Assembly: GCA_041390685.1 (NCBI GenBank)
Contig: JAWKPL010000001.1
Coordinates: 1-64,000 of the forward strand
Direction of reading: 5' to 3'
From: JAIBBD01 sp041390685
Lineage (GTDB): Bacteria; Chloroflexota; Dehalococcoidia; UBA2979
Length of the DNA stretch: 64,000 nt
A model generated the notes under the pieces. That model was not told the origin of the DNA. It ran no database searches and saw nothing but the letters and a program-made list of their open reading frames with translations. Positions 22,039 through 30,406 of the stretch are shown here, piece after piece. The translations under genes were made by a program, and so were the position numbers. Numbering within the stretch: the first letter of the stretch is position 1; the number at the start of each line of letters is the position of its first letter.

Positions 22039-22188
22039 TTGTCCACCGACTGGCGCCAGCCGCTGCTGGCCGAACTCGCGCGGCTCGAGGCTCAGATCGA
22101 GAAGATGCCACGCTGGCAACCAAGGCGCTGGGTGCTGGCCTTCCGTCTGAGGCGCCTCAGCAGGCAGTTCGATCAAGGCTGGCAGTGA
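22039..22188 (+). CDS. Small basic protein A (49 residues)
   Basis: A TTG start at 22039 has GGGAGG 6 nt upstream. The product is helical and basic, with WRQPLLAELARLEAQIEKMP and RWVLAFRLRRLSRQFDQGWQ. Its stop overlaps the GTG of the next small gene by 4 nt, a mark of translational coupling. Both products end in an RW-x-LA-x-R helix, so they may be diverged tandem duplicates. I recognise no family. Confidence 0.5.
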   Translation: MSTDWRQPLLAELARLEAQIEKMPRWQPRRWVLAFRLRRLSRQFDQGWQ

Positions 22189-22352
22189 CGCCCGAGGAGG
22201 CAGCAGCCGAGGCTAGCCGCCGCCTGAATCGCCTGCAGACAGTCGACGCGACACGCGAGATGTATCGCGCGACGCCGTGGTGGCACCCAGCCCGCTGGAT
22301 CGGACTCGCACTAACTTGGCGCGTGGAGCGCTCGATCAAGCGCCAACGCTGA
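22185..22352 (+). CDS. Small basic protein B (55 residues)
   Basis: It starts at a GTG within the stop of small protein A (GTGA). The sequence begins TPEEAAAEASRRLNRLQ and ends PARWIGLALTWRVERSIKRQ. The C-terminal amphipathic, Trp-rich helix could sit at a membrane surface. Same architecture as its upstream neighbour. No family known to me. Confidence 0.5.
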   Translation: MTPEEAAAEASRRLNRLQTVDATREMYRATPWWHPARWIGLALTWRVERSIKRQR

Positions 22353-22433
22353 CTCGCTGGGCGCCATGACAAATAGTCAGGTCACCCGGTATAACAACCC
22401 ACGTGATCGTCCTCTACTCGCAGGGAGGCCGAC

Positions 22434-22612
22434 GTGGGTGATCTGGGTTGGTGGGTGATCTGGGTTGGTGGGTGACCTTGGTCGTTGCCGCCTGGCTGCA
22501 GGCGTCGATTGTGACGGCGATCATCGTCGCCGGCGTCGCATCGCGCGGACGAGCGCGCGCCCACGACAAGCACCTTGACCCTGTCAGATCGGCGGCGTCG
22601 CACGGCTCTTAG
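22434..22612 (+). pseudogene. Small one-helix membrane protein disrupted by a 17-bp tandem duplication
   Basis: A GGGAGG site is correctly spaced (5 nt) from the GTG at 22434, but this frame stops after 13 codons. A second GTG at 22451 opens the 53-residue frame MGDLGWWVTLVVAAWLQASI..., with one membrane helix and a basic tail. The two starts are separated by a tandem 17-bp duplication; removing one unit joins the ribosome-binding site to the long frame. The same CTCTACTCGCAGGGAGGC leader precedes small protein A. Confidence 0.5.
22439..22472 (+). repeat. 17-bp tandem duplication
   Basis: Two perfect head-to-tail copies of TGATCTGGGTTGGTGGG. As 17 is not a multiple of three, the repeat shifts the frame of the small gene it sits in. 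Copy number could change by slippage. Confidence 0.85.
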
Positions 22613-22643
22613 ACCTCTGGCCGCGGGCCACTAACGTCGAGTC

Positions 22644-22988
22644 ATGCCCACGAACACCGGTGCCCGGCCACGCGACCGCGGCGAGCTCGTGCTGCGACCG
22701 ATGCAGCCGCCGCAGTCGGACCACTACGCCCTGCTCGCACGAGCGCTGGCGCTCTACATCGAGCGCGGACTCCCTGTGGCCGCGCCATTCCCGCACACGG
22801 GCCGCGGCGCAACGGTGCAGCGCAACAATGGGACGCGGGTGCGCCTCGAGGACGCCGAGATCATGTCGATGCGTGTGACGCTGCTTGCGGACGAGTACCG
22901 CGCGATCGTGGGCGAGCTGCGCCGAGAGCAGCGACGGCGTGGTCAGTGGGTGTGGTACCCGGGACGCGGACTCGCCCGCGAGCGCTAG
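22644..22988 (+). CDS. Hypothetical 114-residue protein
   Basis: A soluble basic protein: RGELVLRPMQPPQSDHYALL, LARALALYIERGLPVAAPF, then VRLEDAEIMSMRVTLLADEY and an Arg-rich end. No family is recognised. A TAACGT lies 6 nt before the ATG and there is no ribosome-binding site, so it may also be leaderless. It converges with the EamA gene 37 nt downstream. Confidence 0.55.
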   Translation: MPTNTGARPRDRGELVLRPMQPPQSDHYALLARALALYIERGLPVAAPFPHTGRGATVQRNNGTRVRLEDAEIMSMRVTLLADEYRAIVGELRREQRRRGQWVWYPGRGLARER

Positions 22989-23025
22989 ACGGCTGCAGGA
23001 ACCGCTCGAAGGTCTGGGTCCAGCG

Positions 23026-23958
23026 TCAACTCACGGTCAGCAGAATCCCGGCCACGCAGAGGAGCGTGCCTACCAGCGACGCGCGACTGAGACGTTCGCC
23101 GAGGAACGCGATTGCGAGCGACAACGCCAGGAGTGGCGACGCTCCGGTGAGAACCGCCGTCCGAGCGGCGCCGGCTTCGAGCACCGCGAACGTGTACAGC
23201 AGTGTGCCGGCCACCGACCCGGTGAGCGCGGTGACGGCAACCACTGCCATCGTCCGTCGATCAATGACCGCTCGACGAAGCTCTGGCAGCCGTGTGCCTA
23301 CGGTCACGGCGAGCATGCCGATCGCGGCGGCCGGCGTGCGGAGGGCACCGGCGGCGAGAGCGCCAAGGTCGGCGCTTTCTCGTGCCAGCAGCATGGTCGC
23401 CGTCGTCCACAGGAGCGGCGCGACAAGTAGTGCGGCGTAGCCCTCCATCGCCGTCCACCGGGACGGGACGCTGCGGAGGACGGCACCCTCGTCACCCGCC
23501 GTCGGTAGCGCCTCCGCTGGCGCTGCAACCGGCGCGGCCCGGACAACGAGTACGTAGGACCCCGTCCCGACGAACAGCGCGCCGAGGGGGAGGGTCCAGT
23601 CGAAGGGCTCACCGAGGAGGAGTACCCCACCGAGGGTCGTGGTGGAGAGGAAGACCGCCTGGACGACGGGGAACGTGCGCTGCAGTCCCTCGAGCGCCAG
23701 AGCGCGCGTGTAGATCGCATCGCCGAGGCCGAATCCGAGGAGGCCAGACGTCGCCATCGCGAGGACGACGCCCACGGACGCGGCGCTGATCTCGCTGGTT
23801 CGGCCGGTGCCGATGACCAGCAGGGGCAAGATCACGGCGGCGATGACCAGGCGAAGCGCGGTCTGGGTTGTGCCGGAGATGCGCCTGCTGAGCGTCACCA
23901 TCAACACACTGGTGGCGGCCCACGAGAGGGCCGAGAGTAGAGCCGCCGCCTCACCCAC
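23026..23958 (-). CDS. EamA/DMT-family transporter
   Basis: A 310-residue membrane protein with ten predicted helices in two EamA repeats. The first repeat has LSALSWAATSVLMVTLSRRI and VLLLGEPFDWTLPLGALFVG; the second ends LSLAIAFLGERLSRASLVGT. The conserved Glu-Pro/Glu-Arg turns (GEP, GER) are typical of drug/metabolite exporters. GTG start with AGGAG upstream. The substrate cannot be told from the sequence. Confidence 0.88.
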   Translation of the reverse strand: MGEAAALLSALSWAATSVLMVTLSRRISGTTQTALRLVIAAVILPLLVIGTGRTSEISAASVGVVLAMATSGLLGFGLGDAIYTRALALEGLQRTFPVVQAVFLSTTTLGGVLLLGEPFDWTLPLGALFVGTGSYVLVVRAAPVAAPAEALPTAGDEGAVLRSVPSRWTAMEGYAALLVAPLLWTTATMLLARESADLGALAAGALRTPAAAIGMLAVTVGTRLPELRRAVIDRRTMAVVAVTALTGSVAGTLLYTFAVLEAGAARTAVLTGASPLLALSLAIAFLGERLSRASLVGTLLCVAGILLTVS

Positions 23959-24212
23959 CAGGCGCTCCTGTGCAGCGGTGCCGTCGAGGTCCGTCAGCCT
24001 ATCAGCGCGCTGAACAGTCAGCCGGCGGTGCGAACTCCGGTGCTAGCTCAGGGACGATGGGCGTGATCAACGCGTCTTGCCCCGAGGCGACCCGGCAGGG
24101 TGACTGCACCGTGACAGCAGCTGTGTGGTTTGAATCGCCCTGCAGCAGGACGCCCGCATACTCGCCGGATGACCGACACTCCGCGTGGCGGGCTCAACGA
24201 AGGGCGTGGCGC

Positions 24213-24395
24213 ATGTCGGTATCGATCACGGTGGAGGGCGATGAGGTGGTCATCCGCTTCTCGCTCGATGGCGATGAGGGGCTGTCGTCGAGCAAGAAGA
24301 CCCGCATCGTGGCCTCGACTCGTGGCAATCAGCCGATCGAAGGCACTGACGTCTACGTCGGCCTGAACGCGTACCGGATGGTGCGCAGGCAGTGA
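24213..24395 (+). CDS. Small hypothetical protein (60 residues)
   Basis: An acidic, beta-type protein: SVSITVEGDEVVIRFSLDGD, a Ser/Lys linker, then RIVASTRGNQPIEGTDVYVG. No cysteines or membrane helix. It overlaps the next small membrane-protein gene by 4 nt (GTGA), so the two are coupled. Similar short proteins occur in actinobacteria, with no function known to me. Confidence 0.6.
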   Translation: MSVSITVEGDEVVIRFSLDGDEGLSSSKKTRIVASTRGNQPIEGTDVYVGLNAYRMVRRQ

Positions 24396-24589
24396 CCGGC
24401 GATCGGTCGCGCTGGCTGCTAGTCGGCGGAGTGCTCCTGGTGGTGATCGGCACGGTGTGGTCGCTTCAGGGCCAGGGCGTGCTCGGTGGTAGCTCGATGA
24501 CCGACGACCGGCGGTGGCTCGTCATCGGCGTCGTGACGGTCATCTTCGGTGTGGTGGTCGCGTACCGCGGGATTCGCGCTGATCACTGA
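24392..24589 (+). CDS. Small two-helix membrane protein (65 residues)
   Basis: Two membrane helices, WLLVGGVLLVVIGTVWSLQG and WLVIGVVTVIFGVVVAYRGI, are joined by a short GGSSMTDDRR loop; the pattern LQGxGVLGGSxMTxxxxW is common in small actinobacterial and Chloroflexota membrane proteins. GTG start inside the stop of the preceding gene. Function unknown. Confidence 0.7.
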   Translation: MTGDRSRWLLVGGVLLVVIGTVWSLQGQGVLGGSSMTDDRRWLVIGVVTVIFGVVVAYRGIRADH

Positions 24590-24732
24590 CGCGGCGGGCA
24601 ACCCCGTCCATGGCGCATCGAATAGCCCACGTTGGCACCGTCCCGCTCCGCCTCAGAACGGGCTGCGCCCGGGCGTTGCTCGCCGGGATAGGTCCTATGG
24701 GTCACTCAAACGAAGCCAGGGGTGACCATGGC

Positions 24733-25014
24733 TCAGCCCTCGACGGAGTCGACCCACTTGAATGCCTCGAGCGTGGCCGGAATGACCGCCTCGATCGGCG
24801 CGACCGGCGTGAAGTCGAAGTCGATGACGTCATTGAAAGCGGAGGTCGCGGCGATCAGCGTGAGGGCAGATTCGGCCTCGACGAGGGCGAAGCCTCGACC
24901 ATCGGGTTAAAAATAGTGTGCCTGGATGTCGTAGCCCTCAGGTGGGGTCCAGGTTTTGAAGCGCCCGGTTGCGCGCCGAGGATCGGTCGGTCGGTACGTC
25001 ACCATGAACTGCAT
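24733..25014 (-). pseudogene. DUF3303-family gene with an in-frame ochre codon
   Basis: From the ATG at 25014 (GGGAG 7 nt upstream) the frame reads MQFMVTYRPTDPRRATGRFK, GYDIQAHYF, TAA, PDGRGFALVEAESALTLIAA, FNDVIDFDFTPVAPIEAVI. This is a 93-residue DUF3303 (ABM-like barrel) protein with one stop at codon 36 (24907-24909), between the Tyr-Phe and Asp-Gly of the conserved middle. The frame is otherwise intact, and one base change from GAA, CAA or AAA explains the stop. Confidence 0.7.
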
Positions 25015-25154
25015 GCAGCTACTCCCGTCGGCCTAATGCGGTTGAAGAGCCCGATGATCCGACGTCCGGCCGGAGGCGACTTCCACCGTCCTGTGGAACT
25101 TCGGGACAGGCGCGCCCAGGACGTCCATCGATCTGTGCGCCCGCGCAGAACCGG

Positions 25155-26259
25155 CTAGTTGAGGTGGGTGGTTCCGGCCGACGCACCGTTCGTCAGGCCG
25201 GAGCGATGGGCCCACGCCGCGAGCTGTGTTCGATTGGCGAGCCCCCGCTTGCTGAGCAGGTTGTGGACGTGCCGGGCGACCGTCGAGGGCTGCACCGACA
25301 GGCGTGCTGCGATCTGGGAGTCCGTGAGGCCCTCGGCGACGAGCGCGAGCACGTCGAGCTCGCGTGCGCTCAGCCCGTGTTCGTGGGAGGCGCCCGCATC
25401 GTCGACGAGAGGGGCGCCGTCGAGGTCCGCGTCCGTGTCTAGGAAGCGCACGACCTCTGCCACGATGTGCTCAGGCTCGTCGGTGTACGGGAAGTTCTCC
25501 ATCCCGGGGACGGCGCAGAAGGTGCCGCCCGGGATCAGCGAGGCGATCCGCGAGCCGTCGATGAGGGTGGAGTAGTAGCCGTCCCGATCGCGGTGGAGCA
25601 CCAGCGTCGGCGCAGTCACCGAAGCCAGCACTTCGGCGATGGCGTCCGTCCGTCGAGGATCCCAGGCCTCGGCGAAGTCAGCGGCCTTCGTGGTCCTCGT
25701 CCAGGCGGCGGCAATCCGTCGGGTCACCTCGGGCGGCACGCGGTACGACTCCGACAGCAGCCGGATGGTGAACATCTCCCAGTCGTCGAGCGCGGAGTCG
25801 AACATGCGATCCCAGCGCGCCGCCAGATTTGGATCAACGCTGCGCTGCGAGCGCGCGAACCATCGGGTGCCACATGACGAGCCGCCGTACTCGATCGGGG
25901 TGTTTCGAGGCGAGGTGCAGCGCCGCCGCGGACGACATCAGCTCGGTCTGCACGTGTGCGGACGCCAGGCCGAGGTCGTCGAGGACGGCGAGCATGTCCA
26001 GCGCCAGCGTGTCGAAGGTCAGCTCCCGGTCGCCGCGTTCGGACAGTCCACCGCCGCGGAAGTCGAAGGTGATCAGCCGGAAGTGCCGGGCCAGCTTGCC
26101 GAACCAGGAATCTAGTTCGGGTGTCGGCACGACTTCGGTGAACGGCAGCCCCGCCGGACAGCGGGCGTAGAGGAGCGGCTCGCCTGCTCCCATCACTCCG
26201 TAGGCGATCTTCACGCCGTCGAGCGTGGTCGCGTAGTGGACGGTCGACGCCGTACCCAT
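25155..26259 (-). pseudogene. Alpha/beta hydrolase-LuxR fusion regulator, frameshifted
   Basis: From the ATG at 26259 the frame encodes an alpha/beta hydrolase N-terminus (VHYATTLDGVKIAYGVMGAG, LITFDFRGGGLSERGDREL) to a stop at 25834. The other register resumes at once (SVDPNLAARWDRMFDSALDD), completes the hydrolase (APTLVLHRDRDGYY) and ends in a LuxR-type helix-turn-helix (LSARELDVLALVAEGLTDSQ, STVARHVHNLLSKRGL). One indel near 25825-25840 splits a regulator of about 368 residues. The usual GxSxG nucleophile elbow reads ELMSSAA, so the hydrolase part was probably a sensor, not an enzyme. Confidence 0.75.
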
Positions 26260-26452
26260 GGATGTGATTCTGCCACACCAGGAGTGCTGCCGACTGACAG
26301 TGGGCAACCTTGTCCACGGTCCTGGCAATGGGAGGCTGAGCCGCCTTACGGGGTAATGGGAGTTGGCTTCGAGACCAGGCGGTTGTCTTCCCGCCCGAGC
26401 TCCTTGAGGAGCCGACTGTCCTGAATCGCCGACGCTGCTCGACTCGGACCGT

Positions 26453-26458
26453 TATCAT
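26453..26458 (+). promoter_or_regulatory. -10 box of kinase gene 2 (leaderless type)
   Basis: TATCAT, 9 nt before the ATG, in GGACCGTTATCATCC, almost the same string as upstream of kinase 1. The upstream match extends to CGCCGACGC. Confidence 0.65.
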
Positions 26459-26467
26459 CCGCGCGTC

Positions 26468-29400
26468 ATGCCGAGTGACCGAATGCAGCGGCGGCTCGAT
26501 GCGCTCCTCGACGAGGCGGATGCTGCCGTGTCCGAGGGCGCATGGACGGCGGTTGCCGAGAAGGCGCGCGCCGCGCTCGCCATCGACGTCGACAACGCCG
26601 ACGCGCTCACCTACTTGCGCATGGCCGAGGCCAACCTCGGCGCGACACCTTCGGACGTCCCACCTCCGTCTGACGGCGCGCCGGCCATGTCGACGACGTC
26701 GTCGACGCCCGAGGCGTTCGCCGGCGGACGCTATCGCGTGGCACGCTTTCTCGGCGAGGGCGGGAAGAAACGGGTGTTCCTCGCCCATGACACGCTGCTC
26801 GACCGCGACGTCGCCTTCTCGCTGATCAAGACCGACGGCCTCGATGACGTCGGCCGTGAGCGCATCGTGCGCGAGGCGCAGGCGATGGGCCGCCTCACGC
26901 ACCCGCATATCGTTTCGATCTTCGACATCGGCGAGCACACGAACGCCGACGGCTCGCGCCAGCCCTACCTCGTGCAGGAACTCATGGCCGGCGGTGACGT
27001 CGAGGGCCTGCTCGAGGACGCCGGGGGCGGGCTCCCGCTGGCCCGAGCTCTGCGTATCGCCATCGAAGTCTGTCGCGGACTCGAGTTCGCGCACGGACAG
27101 GGCGTCGTCCATCGCGACCTCAAGCCGGGCAACGTTTGGTTGGCCGCCGATGGCACCGCGAAGCTCGGCGACCTCGGACTGGCCGTGCAGATGGGGCGAA
27201 CGCGCCTCACGCAGCACGGCATGATGGTCGGCACCTTCGGCTACATGCCGCCCGAGCAGGCACTCGGCGCCGAGATCACGCCCGGCGCCGACCTCTACAG
27301 CCTGGGTGCCATGCTCTACGAGCTGGTGACCGGTCGCCCGCCCTTCCAGGGCGACACGCCAACCGCGGTGATCTCGCAGCACCTGAACGCCACGCCGGTC
27401 GCGCCCTCGTGGTACTCGGACCACTGCCCGCCGGACCTCGAGGCGCTCATCCTTCGGCTGCTCGCGAAGCGCCCGGAGGAGCGCCCGGCATCGGCCGCCG
27501 AGGTGCGAGCTGCCCTCGAGGCTGTCGACCCCGAAGGCCGGTCGCGCTCCCACTCGGACTCACAGGCGAACCCGCTCGAGCGGCTCGCGCGCGGCGTCTT
27601 CGTGGGCCGCGAGCGCGAGCTGGAGCAGCTTCAGGGCGCTCTCGATGCCGCCTTCCAGCGTCGCGGCTCAATCACGATGCTGGTCGGGGAGCCGGGTATC
27701 GGCAAGACGCGCACCGTGCAAGAGCTCGAGACGTACGCGCGCATGCGCGGCGCCACGGTGCTCTGGGGGCGTGCCCACGAGACCGCCGGCGCGCCAGCCT
27801 TCTGGCCGTGGGTGCAGATCGGCAACCAGTACTCGACCGAGCACGACCTCGCGGCGCTCGGCCCCTCGCTGCCGCCGACCGTAGCGCCCGAGCTGACGAG
27901 GTTGTTCCCATGGCTACGCGACCAGGGCGGCGTCGCCGATCCGCCGCCCGCGGAACCGGCCGTCGCCGAGTTCCGGCTCTACGAGGCGTTCACGCGCTTC
28001 CTCGCCGTCGCGGCGGAGCGCGCGCCGCTCGTCGTCGTGCTAGACGATCTGCATTGGGCGGACAAGCCGACGCTGCTGCTGCTGCGGCACCTCGCACGCG
28101 AACTCGGCCGCACACGCATCCTCGTCGTCGGCACCTACCGCGATACCGAGCTGGCGCGCACGCACCCGCTCTCCGAGGCGCTCGCGGAGCTCAACCGCGA
28201 GGGCGGCTTCCAACGGATCGTGCTGCGCGGCCTTGAGCGCAGCGAGGTCGCTTCGTACGTGCGTCAGCAGGCAGGTGGCGACGTCGCCACCGAGATCGTG
28301 GACCGCGTCTTCGAGGAGACGGAAGGCAATCCGTTCTTCCTCGCGGAGGTCGTGAACCTCATGGCGCAGGAGGGCACGCTGACGGCCGGCTCCGTCTCCG
28401 ACATCGCGATCCCGGACGGCGTGCGCGAGGCGCTCGGACGGCGGCTCGACCGTATTTCCGAGGAGACAAACGCGCTGCTGCAGGTGGCCGCCGTCGTCGG
28501 GCGCGAGTTCACCTACGACACCCTCTCACTGCTCGGCGAGCGAACCGACGACGAGCTGCTCCGCATGATCGAGGAGGGCCTCGCCGCGCGCGTGATCGAG
28601 GAGCTGCCGCAGCCCGGTCGCTACCGCTTCACGCACGCGCTGATGCAGGAGACGTTGCTCGATGAGCTGACCACGACGCGCCGTGTGCGCCTCCACGGGC
28701 AGGTCGGTGAGGCGCTCGAGCGCCGCTGGGGCCCGCTCGCCGAGGAGCGCGCACCCCGTCTCGCTCTGCACTTCCTCGAGTCCTCCACGCTCACCTCGGC
28801 ACACGCCGAGAAGGCGTACCGCTACGCCACGCTCGCGGCCGAGCAGGCGGAGGCGCGCCAGGCGTGGTCCGAGGCCGCACGCTGGTGGGGTCAGGCGGTC
28901 TCGCTCATCGAGTCGGAAGCGCCACCCGCGGACGCCGATCTAGCGCAGGCGCTGTATCGCTGGGGGCGGGCTCAAGAGCTGTCCGCTGACTACCGCGAAG
29001 CGTGGCGAAATCTGAATCGGGCATTGGATCTGTTCCGTGAACGCCGCGACGGCGTAGGGTTCGCGCGAGCTGTCCTGGCTCTGCCCGTTGTGGCTCCCTA
29101 CCCACGCCTCAAGGCGATCCGGGAAGAGGCACTAGAACTGCTGGGCGACGCTGAGCCCGAACTGGAGGCTCTGCTCCTGGAACTGATGATGTTCTCGAAG
29201 GTCGGCTTCGGCGAACTGCCCTGGGAACCGGCATCGGCCTCACTGCTCCGCGATGAGCCAATCTACCGGCGACTTCAGACGATCAACCTGAGCACGCGGC
29301 CTGAACTGGCAGCCCGGGTTCAGGTGCTCGGGACAATGCTCGAGTGGATGGCCGAGCCGTCGTCGCGAACGAACGCAGGTATCCGGCTCGAATCTGCCCT

Positions 29401-30277
29401 GCGGGTACTCGTGGCGTCAGGCTCCAGACGGGCTGCCACCACCGCCCGACAGATCGCGGCTGGGCAGGCGTTCATGGGAGATATCGCGCGGTTCGTCCAT
29501 CTGAACGAAGAAGCGATCGCCCTTGCGGAGCGACTTGGTGACCGCTTCAACGCCAACATGGGTCGCACCGATCTCGCGGCGGTCGCCAACTCACGCGGAG
29601 ACTCCGCCGAAGTAGCACGCTTGCTCGATGAGACGGTAGGCACCTTTGAGCTTACCGATCTCATTCGGTTTCAGCAGGCGTTTCAATCCGGCGATCTCGA
29701 TTCGGCCCGGGCGGCGCTCCCTTCTGAGGTCTCTGGAACCTGGGCGGTTCCGTACATGCGCGCCTTGCTGCTGAGCCACCTATGCTCCGTCGCCGCAGCG
29801 AGTGGCGACTTCGAAGCCGCACGCGCGCTGGCCGTCGACCTTGGCAACCTGCTCGTCTCCGTTGGCGTCGGTGTGTGGCGCCTTGTGGTGCACGGATTCT
29901 TGCCCGACGCTCGCCTGCTCTCGGATCTATGGGACCCCGTGGTCCGTGAGCGTGAGTACGACTACCTGCTGCGCGTCTCGCCGGTGCGAGCCGTGTACGG
30001 GTCTCTCGACCGCCAGCGGGCGACGCTTGCCCTATCCCTCGATCGGATGGAGGAAGCGGAAACGTGGTTCAAGCAGTCCCTCGACTGGTCGCGGGAAGTC
30101 GGCTTCGTGCTCGACGAGGGGCAGTGTCTGCTCGGTCTCGCCGAGGTCGCCGAGCGTCGAGGCGACCACGACCGCGCCCTCGAGCTGCTGGACCGCGCCG
30201 GCGAGCTGTTCGCGCGCATCGAGGCGAAGTACTTCCTCGACAAGGTGATTGCCAGGAAGGAAGTGCTGAAGGCGTAG
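26468..30277 (+). CDS. Ser/Thr protein kinase-AAA ATPase-TPR regulator, paralogue 2
   Basis: A 1269-residue paralogue of 16944-20741 with the same order: helical cap, kinase (K121, HRD 215-217), AAA ATPase (GEPGIGKT, VVVVLDDLHWADKP) and TPR-like C-terminus ending YFLDKVIARKEVLKA. The metal-binding triad reads DLG (235-237) instead of DFG, a change tolerated in active kinases. An extra HTNADGSRQ insertion sits before the hinge. Kinase and ATPase regions are strongly conserved with its paralogues; residues from about 830 to 1180 are not. It follows the frameshifted hydrolase-LuxR gene, divergently. Confidence 0.88.
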   Translation: MPSDRMQRRLDALLDEADAAVSEGAWTAVAEKARAALAIDVDNADALTYLRMAEANLGATPSDVPPPSDGAPAMSTTSSTPEAFAGGRYRVARFLGEGGKKRVFLAHDTLLDRDVAFSLIKTDGLDDVGRERIVREAQAMGRLTHPHIVSIFDIGEHTNADGSRQPYLVQELMAGGDVEGLLEDAGGGLPLARALRIAIEVCRGLEFAHGQGVVHRDLKPGNVWLAADGTAKLGDLGLAVQMGRTRLTQHGMMVGTFGYMPPEQALGAEITPGADLYSLGAMLYELVTGRPPFQGDTPTAVISQHLNATPVAPSWYSDHCPPDLEALILRLLAKRPEERPASAAEVRAALEAVDPEGRSRSHSDSQANPLERLARGVFVGRERELEQLQGALDAAFQRRGSITMLVGEPGIGKTRTVQELETYARMRGATVLWGRAHETAGAPAFWPWVQIGNQYSTEHDLAALGPSLPPTVAPELTRLFPWLRDQGGVADPPPAEPAVAEFRLYEAFTRFLAVAAERAPLVVVLDDLHWADKPTLLLLRHLARELGRTRILVVGTYRDTELARTHPLSEALAELNREGGFQRIVLRGLERSEVASYVRQQAGGDVATEIVDRVFEETEGNPFFLAEVVNLMAQEGTLTAGSVSDIAIPDGVREALGRRLDRISEETNALLQVAAVVGREFTYDTLSLLGERTDDELLRMIEEGLAARVIEELPQPGRYRFTHALMQETLLDELTTTRRVRLHGQVGEALERRWGPLAEERAPRLALHFLESSTLTSAHAEKAYRYATLAAEQAEARQAWSEAARWWGQAVSLIESEAPPADADLAQALYRWGRAQELSADYREAWRNLNRALDLFRERRDGVGFARAVLALPVVAPYPRLKAIREEALELLGDAEPELEALLLELMMFSKVGFGELPWEPASASLLRDEPIYRRLQTINLSTRPELAARVQVLGTMLEWMAEPSSRTNAGIRLESALRVLVASGSRRAATTARQIAAGQAFMGDIARFVHLNEEAIALAERLGDRFNANMGRTDLAAVANSRGDSAEVARLLDETVGTFELTDLIRFQQAFQSGDLDSARAALPSEVSGTWAVPYMRALLLSHLCSVAAASGDFEAARALAVDLGNLLVSVGVGVWRLVVHGFLPDARLLSDLWDPVVREREYDYLLRVSPVRAVYGSLDRQRATLALSLDRMEEAETWFKQSLDWSREVGFVLDEGQCLLGLAEVAERRGDHDRALELLDRAGELFARIEAKYFLDKVIARKEVLKA

Positions 30278-30406
30278 ACCAACGAACCGGTCGTCGGTCG
30301 GCCGCTGAGAAACGACCGTGGCGGGCCAGGGTCCTGTAATGACCCCGCTGACCGCTTCACGAATGCTAGCAAGCGGCGCGAGGACGCCGTCGACCAGGAG
30401 GCCCTC

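Noticed and set aside
25724..27553. Long minus-strand open frame (609 codons) across the start of kinase 2
   Set aside because: Antisense to the well-conserved kinase/ATPase coding sequence. The peptide has no family features, and such frames arise on the opposite strand of high-GC genes; the same occurs at 35317-37155.
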